A DNA stretch of 64,000 bases, from NCBI GenBank assembly GCA_002493625.1, contig DKZK01000029.1:53195-117194 (forward strand), given 5' to 3'. Shown here in pieces: positions 30,766-38,365 of the stretch. The translations under genes and the position numbers were made by a program. Below the pieces are notes generated by a model. That model saw only the letters and a list, made by a program, of their open reading frames with translations. It searched no databases and was not told the DNA's origin. This DNA is from Lachnospiraceae bacterium UBA7076 (lineage in GTDB: Bacteria; Bacillota; Clostridia; Lachnospirales; Lachnospiraceae). Within the stretch, counting starts at the first letter, position 1. The number at the start of each line of letters is the position of its first letter.

Positions 30766-30862
30766 AGCTTCCTTACGCCGGTATGATCCGGATCAAGTTC
30801 CAAGGGTCGATATAATCTCTCAGCTATTCCACATAATAAATATGTGTTTCGCTCCCCCAGCC
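30766..30862 (-). promoter_or_regulatory. TPP riboswitch (THI element)
   Basis: Minus-strand sequence shows the conserved parts in order: GGGGGAGC, AGCTGAGAGA, GACCC, then GAACTTGATCCGGATCATACC and GGCGTAAGGAAGC, read as overlapping pieces. The closing P1 stem is GGCT/AGCT (one G-U pair). It precedes the thiamine-precursor transport operon and a downstream terminator, so it should turn transport off when TPP is plentiful. Confidence 0.95.
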
Positions 30863-30908
30863 ATTATCATATTCAATTTTTGTTTTATTAATTATGTATC
30901 ACGAAAAA

Positions 30909-31145
30909 TTACTTTTTCTTGAATGTTCCTCCGCCTAATTTGATAAGCGACTCCATATCTTCGGCACAGTCATCACAGAACCAGCCTGTTTCCGTCTCGC
31001 CGCCTGCTGATGCTTCATACTCATAGCACTTCTTGGTCTCCCCGCATAGCTCACACTCTGTCTTCTTGGAACAACCAACCAGTGTCATAGTCATAAGACC
31101 AACCATTCCTACTAATAAACCAGCCTTTTTAATTACTTTTTTCAT
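30909..31145 (-). CDS. Small cysteine-rich lipoprotein, copy 1
   Basis: Protein of 78 residues. Basic N-terminus, hydrophobic helix and lipobox TLVGC give a lipoprotein signal. The mature part of about 53 residues has CELC and CDDC pairs plus a lone Cys in KKCYEYE, a pattern like a small zinc ribbon or a redox pair. It ends in GGTFKKK. Strong GGGAGGAG binding site. It is a tandem paralog of the gene at 31322. I do not recognise the family. A membrane-anchored metal- or thiol-binding role is possible. Confidence 0.85.
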   Translation of the reverse strand: MKKVIKKAGLLVGMVGLMTMTLVGCSKKTECELCGETKKCYEYEASAGGETETGWFCDDCAEDMESLIKLGGGTFKKK

Positions 31146-31203
31146 TTGAACTCCTCCCAGATAAATAATAACTTATATATTTATATATAATTTACAATCA
31201 AGG

Positions 31204-31232
31204 ATTATAGCACAAAAATAATTTTTTAACAA
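31204..31232 (-). promoter_or_regulatory. Promoter of lipoprotein copy 1
   Basis: TTGTTA (31232-31227) and TATAAT (31209-31204) with a 17-base spacer, plus a TG one base upstream of the -10 (extended -10). The same arrangement occurs before copy 2. Confidence 0.7.
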
Positions 31233-31321
31233 TAATAAATAAAATCAAATTTCCGCTGATAAAAATTCAATATCAAAATTTTATTTTTCCAATAATGCCG
31301 AAATAACATTATTTATGAAAA

Positions 31322-31558
31322 TTACTTTTTCTTGAATGTTCCTCCGCTTAATTCGATTATGTCCTCATACCATATGGCACAGTCATCACAGAGCCATAAT
31401 GTGTCAGTCGCACCTCCCACAGATATTTTATACTCATAGCATTTCTTGGTCTCATAACAATGTTCACAATCGGTTTCCTTGGCACAGCCGGTCAGCGTCA
31501 TAATCATAAGTCCAACCATGCTTACTAATAATCCTGCCCTCTTAATCACTTTTTTCAT
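31322..31558 (-). CDS. Small cysteine-rich lipoprotein, copy 2
   Basis: Paralog of the neighbouring gene and the same length (78 residues). It shares the MKKVIK start, the lipobox (TLTGC), the CEHC and CDDC pairs, the KKCYEYK cysteine and the GGTFKKK end. The ATG at 31558 with GGGAGGAT upstream is chosen; an upstream in-frame extension to 31600 would run into a repeat element. Differences cluster around the second pair (LWLCDDCAIWYEDI against WFCDDCAEDMESL), so the copies may have diverged in partner or ligand. Confidence 0.85.
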   Translation of the reverse strand: MKKVIKRAGLLVSMVGLMIMTLTGCAKETDCEHCYETKKCYEYKISVGGATDTLWLCDDCAIWYEDIIELSGGTFKKK

Positions 31559-31583
31559 TTGAAATCCTCCCAAATAAATAATA

Positions 31584-31648
31584 GCTTTGTGCGATTGCAA
31601 AACTCTGTTTCAGAAATAAGGAGTTTCGCAAACGCCTAAAATAGCCTA
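31584..31648. repeat. Palindromic element, copy 3 (short form) with direct-repeat flanks
   Basis: A 65-base insertion in the 5' leader of lipoprotein copy 2. It contains GCAAAACTC (31597-31605) and GAGTTTCGC (31621-31629), the ends of the longer elements brought together. It is flanked by AAATAATA on both sides (31576-31583 and 31649-31656). The paralogous leader has a single AAATAATA (31163-31170) and no insertion. Confidence 0.7.
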
Positions 31649-31677
31649 AAATAATAACTTATTTTTTTCATTTAAAA

Positions 31678-31706
31678 ATTATAACAGAAAAAATATTTAT
31701 TAACAA
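31678..31706 (-). promoter_or_regulatory. Promoter of lipoprotein copy 2
   Basis: TTGTTA (31706-31701) and TATAAT (31683-31678) with a 17-base spacer and an extended -10 TG, matching the promoter of copy 1. The palindromic element lies between it and the gene. Confidence 0.7.
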
Positions 31707-31762
31707 TCAAATATTAAGGTCCGTTTTCCACAGATTAAAATTTAACATCAAAATCTTGTTTT

Positions 31763-33172
31763 CTAACAATACCCTTTTATATACACAAATCCCTCGTCAT
31801 TGATGCTGTCCGGCTCATAATCCCTGTTAAGGACAGCCTCAATAAAGTGATAACCGTTTGTCTCAGCAGCAATGACCTTTATGCCAAGCTCCCGTTCCAC
31901 GTCATTGGTTGTAACATCATCCAGAAAAACCTTTTCACCCGTCCGCAGCATGTTATCAGGAATGATAAGCGTGTCCCCAAGGTCGTTTCCCAACCCTTTT
32001 TTTTCCTTAAGCTGCTTTATCAAATCCTGTCCTGTGATAAGTCCCGATACGGTTATGGTCTCGCCAAAGAAATCGTTTCTTATACAGGCTACATTTATGG
32101 AAAGTCCTGAAAACGCCCCCGTAAGCTTATTGGCAAAGTCCTCTATCACAGGGTACGCCAATTTACCCGTGGCAATTGTAACCGTTCGGCAAAGCTCCTT
32201 TGAAAGTGATTTGTATTTCTTTGATTTTTTTAATTTTGAAAATGCATCCTCAAATTCCGTCATTAAAAGCCGCATCATTCCCACGCCGTTTTCAAGCTGT
32301 ATATAACCGTCGTATCTTTCCTCCTCAGGAAAATCACGCTCTGCAAGCATATAAAACTCATCGCTTGCATGTATAAAATGCAAGCCAAATTTTTCATAAT
32401 ACTTTTTCTGATGCTCCTCCACCATATCTATAATTTCTTCCGCTTCCTTTTTATTGAACAGCTCAATGGGATAAAGCCCCTCCCTGTATTTTGTAATTCC
32501 TGCCGGAACAACGGATACGCTTCTCATAAAGGGAAGGTATTTTGACAAATCCTCTATACTTCTTAGAAGCTCTGTTCCATCATTTACCCCCTTGCAGCAC
32601 ACAATCTGTCCGTTCATCTCAACATGACCCTCATAGAGCCTGTCTATATATTTAAGCTTTTCTCCGGCAAAGCGATTGTTCAGCAGCTTGCACCGAAGCT
32701 CCTTATTCGTTGACTGGACAGATATGTTTATGGGCGCAAGCTGCATTTTTATTATTTTGTCTATATCCTCATCATTCATATTTGTAAGGGTAATATAATT
32801 TCCCTGCAAAAAAGACAGCCTGGAATCATCATCCTTAAAGTACAGCGTTTCCCTCATATCCGGCGGCATCTGGTCTATAAAGCAGAAAATACATTTGTTA
32901 TGGCAGGATTTGTACTCGCTCATCAGATCATTTTCAAACTCTATTCCAAGGTCTTCATCAAGTTCCTTCTCTATCTCTAAAAGCCATTCCTCCCCATCCG
33001 CTTTTCTTATAAACACCTCAATATACTCGTCATTTATAAGATACCTGTAATCAAAAACATCTGACACGGATTCATTGTTTATGGCAAGCAGAACATCCCC
33101 TGCCTCTATTTCAAGCTCCTCAGCAATAGAGCCTTGATAAACTGTTTTTATTTTATGCTCGTATTTATTCAT
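31763..33172 (-). CDS. DUF512 radical SAM-like protein with PDZ domain
   Basis: 469 residues. The N-terminal 60 residues are PDZ-like (GDVLLAINNESVSDVFDYRY). The iron-sulphur site CHNKCIFCFIDQ has the CxxxCxxC spacing of radical SAM enzymes, followed by a barrel-like region (GNYITLTN, QLAPINISVQST). The C-terminal DUF512 part has IATGKLAYPVIED and ISGLITGQDL-like segments (VSGLITGQDLI). Start ATG 33172 has GGAAG upstream; a GTG at 33184 is the alternative. The reaction is not known. Confidence 0.85.
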   Translation of the reverse strand: MNKYEHKIKTVYQGSIAEELEIEAGDVLLAINNESVSDVFDYRYLINDEYIEVFIRKADGEEWLLEIEKELDEDLGIEFENDLMSEYKSCHNKCIFCFIDQMPPDMRETLYFKDDDSRLSFLQGNYITLTNMNDEDIDKIIKMQLAPINISVQSTNKELRCKLLNNRFAGEKLKYIDRLYEGHVEMNGQIVCCKGVNDGTELLRSIEDLSKYLPFMRSVSVVPAGITKYREGLYPIELFNKKEAEEIIDMVEEHQKKYYEKFGLHFIHASDEFYMLAERDFPEEERYDGYIQLENGVGMMRLLMTEFEDAFSKLKKSKKYKSLSKELCRTVTIATGKLAYPVIEDFANKLTGAFSGLSINVACIRNDFFGETITVSGLITGQDLIKQLKEKKGLGNDLGDTLIIPDNMLRTGEKVFLDDVTTNDVERELGIKVIAAETNGYHFIEAVLNRDYEPDSINDEGFVYIKGYC

Positions 33173-33196
33173 AGACACTTCCACAACCTCTGCTTT

Positions 33197-33730
33197 TTAC
33201 TCGTAAACCGCCCTTGCGCCGCCTATATATTTCGGTCTTGTCATTGCGCATATAACTCTCGCCTCTCCAAGCATGTTCACGGAAAGTCTTACCGGCACCG
33301 CCACCTCCTTAAGGTGCATGCCGATAAGCGTATCGCCGATATCCATGCCTGCATGGGCGCTTATATGCTCCACGGCAACAGGGTCTTTAAAAACAGCGTA
33401 TGCAGCAGCTGCAAATGAGCCCCCCGCCTTTGGCTGCGGAATCACACAAACCTCATCATAACCGTATTTCTCACAGGCTTCCCTCTCAATTATGAGCGCC
33501 CTGTTCAAATGCTCGCAGCACTGGGCGGCAACATAGACACCTGCCTCCGCCGCAGCTCTGTATATGCCCTCAAAAAGCTCTCTGCCAAGCTCAGGATTGG
33601 AATATGTTCCAAGCTTCTTACCCATAACCTCACTTGTGGAGCAGCCAACCACAAGAAGCCGGCCCTCCTTAAGATGAGCCAGCTCAATTAATTCCTTTGC
33701 AGCGCCGTACGCCTTTTCCTTTATATCCAC
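33197..33730 (-). CDS. UPF0340 / TIGR01440 family protein (YwlG-like)
   Basis: 177 residues from a GTG at 33730 with AAAGGCGG upstream; an ATG at 33781 would overlap the preceding gene and add a non-homologous tail. Family segments are LVVGCSTSEVMGKKLG, AAQCCEHLNRALIIE and AHAGMDIGDTLIGMHL. It is a small soluble protein of unknown function, sometimes grouped with CoA-binding-like folds. It starts 5 bases after the ABC permease stop. Confidence 0.88.
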   Translation of the reverse strand: MDIKEKAYGAAKELIELAHLKEGRLLVVGCSTSEVMGKKLGTYSNPELGRELFEGIYRAAAEAGVYVAAQCCEHLNRALIIEREACEKYGYDEVCVIPQPKAGGSFAAAAYAVFKDPVAVEHISAHAGMDIGDTLIGMHLKEVAVPVRLSVNMLGEARVICAMTRPKYIGGARAVYE

Positions 33731-33735
33731 TTTTC

Positions 33736-34503
33736 TTAAACCGCCTTTCTTTTTATCAATACACCGGAAGCAGCCGTACATATAACTGATATCGTTATTG
33801 TAACGACCATGCTTATAGTATAATCCGAAGAAGACGATTTGCCAACCATAAGTTCATTTGAAGCCATAAGCTTTGTAGGAAGGTAATTTTTCAGGTCGGG
33901 GATCAGACCACACATATAAATCACAAAAAATATTACTGCGGTAGCCACGATAACAGATGTGCTTCCCTCACATATGACGGACATAAGCATCATGACCGAG
34001 AGCAAAAAAACGCCGGAAACATATGAACATACCGCAGCATATACTATATGTTCCGCAGCATTCCCCCAAAAATATTCATTATAAAAATATGTTATGAAAA
34101 ATGTAAGTGCATATCCCATTGTCCAGATAAACAGCGCTACAGTGTATTTTGAAAGAAAAACAGTGACAGGGCTTACACCTTTTGTAAGCATCGGAACAAT
34201 TGTTTTCTTCTGATATTCTGACGTGACAATCCCGCTGAACATAACAAGAAACAAAATAAGCGCCATAGGAAAATTTTTATAAAACTGTGTCCATGAGGTC
34301 ATATCATTTACAACAACTTCTCCCAGAATTATTCCTGTTTCCTCCATGCTTTCCGACACCATTTTCATAAGCGCAGGGGTAAGCTTTGCAATTGCAGGAT
34401 TCATAATGCCAAAGAGCATAAAAATGATTCCCAGTGTGACAAGTCTGCCGCTTCTTATCATTTCCACAAATTCCTTTTTAAGAAATGCCATGTAAACTCT
34501 CAT
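33736..34503 (-). CDS. ABC-2 type exporter permease (YxlG-like)
   Basis: 255 residues with six predicted membrane helices. The first helix (about 20-40) is followed by a large outside loop (MKMVSESMEETG through MTSWTQFYKN), the layout of ABC-2 permeases. The start matches FLKKEFVEMIRSGRLV, a typical cytoplasmic elbow helix. It belongs with the ATPase at 34679, though a 160-base palindrome lies between them. Confidence 0.88.
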   Translation of the reverse strand: MRVYMAFLKKEFVEMIRSGRLVTLGIIFMLFGIMNPAIAKLTPALMKMVSESMEETGIILGEVVVNDMTSWTQFYKNFPMALILFLVMFSGIVTSEYQKKTIVPMLTKGVSPVTVFLSKYTVALFIWTMGYALTFFITYFYNEYFWGNAAEHIVYAAVCSYVSGVFLLSVMMLMSVICEGSTSVIVATAVIFFVIYMCGLIPDLKNYLPTKLMASNELMVGKSSSSDYTISMVVTITISVICTAASGVLIKRKAV

Positions 34504-34542
34504 TTTCCATTTTCCTCCTTATAAATCTCAGTTATAGGCGTG

Positions 34543-34702
34543 GGGCTGTCGCATTGGACGGATTTAAGGTGTAATAATAAAAAATCGTTTGAAGACGTCG
34601 GTACTTAGGTGGTGTATTTTAGCACCTTAGTACCGTTACGTCGGAGACGAGCGAAAGCGTATTTTTTATTATTACATCTTAAATCCTCTTAGAGCGACGC
34701 CC
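34543..34702. repeat. Long nested palindrome between ABC ATPase and permease genes
   Basis: Outer arms 34543-34585 and 34661-34702. The inner 26 bases of the arms (34560-34585 with 34661-34686) pair with a single G-U. The centre (34597-34660) folds into a second hairpin and matches the core of the element at 30575-30638. The right arm holds the last codons and stop of the ATPase gene. No U-tract follows, so it is not an evident terminator. Confidence 0.8.
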
Positions 34703-35608
34703 ACCGCCTTCAACAAACAGGCTGACATACAAGTCCTCAAGTGTTGGCTCAAGAATTTCAAACCTCTGTATGGAAATATTGTTTTCTGCAATGTACTTCA
34801 TAAAGCTTGCGGCATCAGCTTTTGTTCTTCCCTTAAATATAAGCTGCAAAGCTCCCTTTTGCTCGCCGTCCGGAAATGTATTTTTAAATTTAACCGTGTC
34901 CTCCGCCGTCTCAAAAGCAATCTCAATTCCCTGCCCTTTTCTTGAAGCCCTTATTTCCTCAAGGGTTCCGTTTATGGCTATACTGCCGTCATTTAAAAAA
35001 GCGATTCTGTCACATATGTTTTCCACGTCAGAAAGTATATGGGTGGAAAACAGCACCGTTGTCTCTCCCTTTACTGACTTAAGAATATCCAGAATCTCCT
35101 TTCTTCCCAAGGGGTCAAGGGCAGATGTAGGCTCATCACATATCAGAAGCGCCGGCTTATTAAACAATGCCTGCGCAACTCCAAGCCTCTGGCGCATGCC
35201 TCTGGAAAAGCCCTTAATCCTCTTATTGCTCCCTGCAAGACCTACCTGCTCCAAAAGCTCCTGCGCTCTTTTTTTTATATCTGCCTTAGCCATACCCGTT
35301 ATTTCACCGCAGAGGCTAAGGTATTCCAAAGGGGTCATATATCCATAAAATTCAGGGACGTCAGGCAGATATCCGATGTACTTATTCGTACTGTTGTTTC
35401 CCTGTGAAACCTTCTCCCCCTTGACAAATATCTCACCGCAGTCAGGTGCAAGAAGCCCGAGTATCATTTTCATTGTTGTTGTTTTTCCTGCGCCGTTTTG
35501 ACCGATAAACCCGTATATGGTATTTTCCGGTACAGTTAAGTTCAAATCCTTAATCACCTTATTTTGTCCGAAGGACTTTGACAGTCCTGATATTTTAAGT
35601 ACATCCAT
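34679..35608 (-). CDS. ABC exporter ATPase (YxlF-like)
   Basis: 309 residues. Walker A GQNGAGKTTTMK, Q-loop near YLPDVPEFYGYMTP, signature FSRGMRQRLGVAQAL, Walker B LLICDEPTSALDP, and the switch histidine in LFSTHILSDVE. The C-terminal 80 residues are the accessory domain typical of export ATPases. The final residues GGRRSKRI and the stop are encoded inside the palindrome at 34543-34702, so the natural C-terminus may have been altered by it. It directly abuts the small membrane protein gene upstream. Confidence 0.9.
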   Translation of the reverse strand: MDVLKISGLSKSFGQNKVIKDLNLTVPENTIYGFIGQNGAGKTTTMKMILGLLAPDCGEIFVKGEKVSQGNNSTNKYIGYLPDVPEFYGYMTPLEYLSLCGEITGMAKADIKKRAQELLEQVGLAGSNKRIKGFSRGMRQRLGVAQALFNKPALLICDEPTSALDPLGRKEILDILKSVKGETTVLFSTHILSDVENICDRIAFLNDGSIAINGTLEEIRASRKGQGIEIAFETAEDTVKFKNTFPDGEQKGALQLIFKGRTKADAASFMKYIAENNISIQRFEILEPTLEDLYVSLFVEGGGRRSKRI

Positions 35609-35824
35609 CTATTCTTCTTCCTTCCCGAAAATCAGATAAAGAATCGGTCCCACAAAGTTCATAAGCACAATGGAAATGACAAGCCACAGCTTTCTGCTTC
35701 CTCTCTTGTAGTTTTCATGTGTTAAAATATGTCTTATGACATAAATAAGAAGTGTAAACTGCACAATAATAAGAGGTATGAGAAACGGTAAATATTCTTT
35801 TGCCTGCTCAAGTATTTTTTCCAT
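35609..35824 (-). CDS. Small PLDc_N membrane protein (YxlE-like)
   Basis: 71 residues from ATG 35824 (GGGAG 9 bases upstream; an ATG at 35833 overlaps that site). Two membrane helices (about 12-32 and 47-66) with the PLDc_N pattern RKLWLVISIVLMNFVGPILYLIFG. In Bacillus the related YxlE sits with the YxlF/YxlG ABC exporter, the same order as here. Function unknown; possibly a regulatory or assembly subunit. Confidence 0.8.
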   Translation of the reverse strand: MEKILEQAKEYLPFLIPLIIVQFTLLIYVIRHILTHENYKRGSRKLWLVISIVLMNFVGPILYLIFGKEEE

Positions 35825-35829
35825 ATCTT

Positions 35830-36975
35830 TCATCTCCCTTCACCCTGAATATCCTTTGGGACATCAGCCTGTAATTTATTTTTCAGCGCCTTAAATTTTT
35901 TATTTTCTTTAACCGGCTCAAATACGGGATTTTCAAATGCTCCTATTGCGCTCTCCCATACAAGCGTCTCATTTCTCGGAGTGCCCAGCCCCATGCTATA
36001 TTCTGCGTACCATTCTTCAAACAAATCAAAATATTCATCCCCATGAATTGTAATCTTATCCACAATCAAAAGACGATGAGCATTGTCCGCATACTGTTCA
36101 AGCAAACCCAGCGCAGCATTATAATCGCCATGGCTGCACTTTATTACCGCAGCCTGAAAATAAAAGTTTGCCGCTACGTTGGGGTTAAGCTCATCTATTT
36201 TATATATTTCAATCAGCTTCTTCGTTCTAGTAATTGTCTCGTCACAGACTTCCTTATTCCCTGCATTGGAGACGAGATACAGTATGGCAATGCTTATCGC
36301 TGAAAAAACGGACACATAAAGTCCCATCTGGGATGTTTTGTTTGCTTTTTTCATGTCCCCAAGCATCTGATATGCCTGAATGAGTACCGTCTGGTTGCTC
36401 AGATACATGTAGCTGTTATTCATAGCATCCTCCAGACTGTTTACAACATCGGCTGGTCTGCCTGCCAGCAGAGCCACAATCGCATTGATTGCCAGCGTAT
36501 CGTTATATACCCGTATATCCTTACAGTTATCAAGAATATGTCCTGCAAGCTCCGACGCCTCAGCAAGAATATTTTTCTGCACATTTTCATCATCTGTCAT
36601 ATTGTAATGATTGATGTACAGACAGCAGATTGTAAACAGAAATCTGTAACAGGAATAATATTGTTTTACAAGCCCGCGGCACTCATCCATGGCATAATCA
36701 AACCCGTTTTCCGCAAAACTCTGTTTTAATTTTTCATGAATTTTATTAATCTGTTCGTTGCCAAGCTGCGGTTCATATCCCATAAGCTCATCAATTGTAA
36801 TGTCATAAAATGCCGCAAGCTGCGGTAAAATCATAATGTCCGGCATGCTCTGTCCATTTTCCCACTTGGACACGGAAGCTTTAGTGACACCTATAAAATC
36901 AGCAATTTCCTCCTATGTTTTGTTCTTTTTATGCCTTAACATAACCAAGTTATCAGCAAGCTTAAGTATACCCAT
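35830..36975 (-). pseudogene. XRE-family regulator interrupted by an amber codon
   Basis: Full frame would be 381 residues: an HTH starting MGILKLADNLVMLRHKKNKT, then TAG (36915-36913), then EEIADFIGVTKASVSKWENG and a helical, TPR-like C-terminal domain of about 300 residues. Most XRE proteins have Gln at the stop position (KTQEEIA), so a CAG to TAG change explains it. ATG 36975 keeps a good GGAGGG binding site and no other damage is seen. Reinitiation downstream (for example the GTG at 36873) could give a protein without a working HTH. It adjoins the YxlEFG-like genes it probably controlled. Confidence 0.8.
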
Positions 36976-37107
36976 GGCAAGCCCTCCAGCTTCATATTCT
37001 TTATTTATATTATAAATACAAATAAAAGAAAAACAAACGAACAATGCGATATTTTAATTAAAAAAATCAACCTGCAGGAAACATTTAAGAATAATTTTGA
37101 TATATAT

Positions 37108-37524
37108 CTAAAAATAGTACTGCTCCAAAGCAGATAAAATAAGCTCCTTAAGCTTTCGCTTGCTGTCATTTAATTCAAGCTTTATACTTGCACAGTAATC
37201 CAAATGCTCACTCTTATCCGTGCCGCCCTTTTCATACAATGCGACTATTTTATCAGAATCCTTTTTCAGAAACAGAATAATATAACTGTATTCATTTACG
37301 GCATTATCCGCTTCAAGCTCCTCAATGGAGCCGTAGCCCAATTCTTTAAAAAACGCTTTATTTTCTTTGAACTGTCTCTTTTTTTCTTGTGAAATTATAT
37401 TTTTAACCTCATCTTGCAGCTTTGGGGATAAAATTTCACACTCAAAGCAAAGCTCCGGCAGAGACTCCAAGCCGCCTGTGCATTTTCCTAATTCAATTTC
37501 TCCCTTGTTTGTATGTATAATCAT
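37108..37524 (-). CDS. Hypothetical protein
   Basis: 138 residues, not recognised. The first 15 residues (MIIHTNKGEIELGKC) look like a short beta hairpin, then mostly charged helices, and a middle strand segment YSYIILFLKKDSDKIV. No signal peptide, membrane helix or known motif. It has GGAGGG upstream. Single-gene unit between the broken XRE gene and a decayed HTH remnant. Confidence 0.65.
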   Translation of the reverse strand: MIIHTNKGEIELGKCTGGLESLPELCFECEILSPKLQDEVKNIISQEKKRQFKENKAFFKELGYGSIEELEADNAVNEYSYIILFLKKDSDKIVALYEKGGTDKSEHLDYCASIKLELNDSKRKLKELILSALEQYYF

Positions 37525-37562
37525 GGCACCCTCCTTAAATTATAATTTTTATTTTATATTTT

Positions 37563-37763
37563 TTATAACAGACTTTTAGGGTCAATATCAAGATAATTAC
37601 AAACTTCGAGTATTTCCGGGGCGTTTCAGGTTTGATGCTCCACTGCTTGCGGCGGGGTCTTTAACTTAATAATAAATCCACATTCAATCTGGTTTTATCT
37701 GCGATTACCTCAATTGACAGGGCATTTTTTCAATATACTTATTATTCTTTTTGTTATATCCAT
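37563..37763 (-). pseudogene. Remnant of a small HTH regulator gene
   Basis: From ATG 37763 the frame reads MDITKRIISILKK. The next frame then gives NALSIEVIADKTRLNVDLLLS, an HTH-like segment. The first frame, after an internal stop, ends EILEVCNYLDIDPKSLL and TAA at 37565. Start and stop are in the same frame 67 codons apart, the size of a minimal XRE protein, so two compensating frameshifts plus a stop would explain it. The match is by eye. Confidence 0.45.
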
Positions 37764-37867
37764 ATATTCACCCGGTTCATTTATACAAATACTAGAGAAT
37801 AAATCTATTATATCCTTATTTCAGGTAGAAATCCAATAATTTATTGAATACATTTTTTGAGGATGCC

Positions 37868-37897
37868 TTGACACCGTAAAAAAACATTTGTTACTAT
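37868..37897 (+). promoter_or_regulatory. Promoter of the plus-strand XRE gene
   Basis: TTGACA at 37868-37873 and TACTAT at 37892-37897, spacer 18 bases, about 65 bases before the ATG at 37964. The rest of the 200-base stretch between 37764 and 37963 is AT-rich with nothing else I can name. Confidence 0.6.
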
Positions 37898-37963
37898 AAC
37901 TTAGAAAAATAAAGAATTGCATTATCACATATAGGATTATATTTCAGGTAAGGAGGCGATTGA

Positions 37964-38296
37964 ATGAAAAATCCTACTATTTCAAAAATGCTTAAACATT
38001 ACAGAAAATTAAATAATTATAGTGTACAGCAGGTTGCTGATTATCTGTATGAAAGTAAAATTGAGGTTGCAACAAAAACAATATACGGATGGGAAAGCGG
38101 ACGCACCCAGCCTGATGCAGATATTTTCATGTGCTTATGCTATTTATATAAGATTGACGATATTCTCTCCACATTTGGATATTCGGAGCCGGACGAAATA
38201 CCGATTGAGCTCTCCAACCATGAACGCAAGCTGATTGAGTCATACAGAAAGCATCCTGAATTTAAGGATGCCATTGATAAGCTTCTGGACATATAA
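37964..38296 (+). CDS. XRE-family transcriptional regulator
   Basis: 110 residues. An HTH_3 domain fills residues 5-65 (ISKMLKHYRKLNNYSVQQVADYL read in parts, then TKTIYGWESGRTQPD). A short C-terminal helix pair (NHERKLIESYRKHPEF) is common in phage-like and mobile-element XRE proteins. AAGGAGG lies 7 bases before the ATG. It is divergent from the gene remnant on its left and followed by the gene at 38366. Confidence 0.88.
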   Translation: MKNPTISKMLKHYRKLNNYSVQQVADYLYESKIEVATKTIYGWESGRTQPDADIFMCLCYLYKIDDILSTFGYSEPDEIPIELSNHERKLIESYRKHPEFKDAIDKLLDI

Positions 38297-38365
38297 AATT
38301 CAGTTTAAATACCCTTTTTTGCGGATATAATAATATTATATTTACAGGAAAGGAACAAAAGCAAT

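Noticed and set aside
30495..30803. 102-codon minus-strand ORF
   Set aside because: It runs through the TPP aptamer, the terminator and the palindromic element, has no ribosome binding site and no recognisable protein pattern.
33731..33781. N-terminal extension of the UPF0340 protein (MYGCFRCIDKKKGG)
   Set aside because: It overlaps the ABC permease end and lacks homology to the family; GTG 33730 has a proper binding site.
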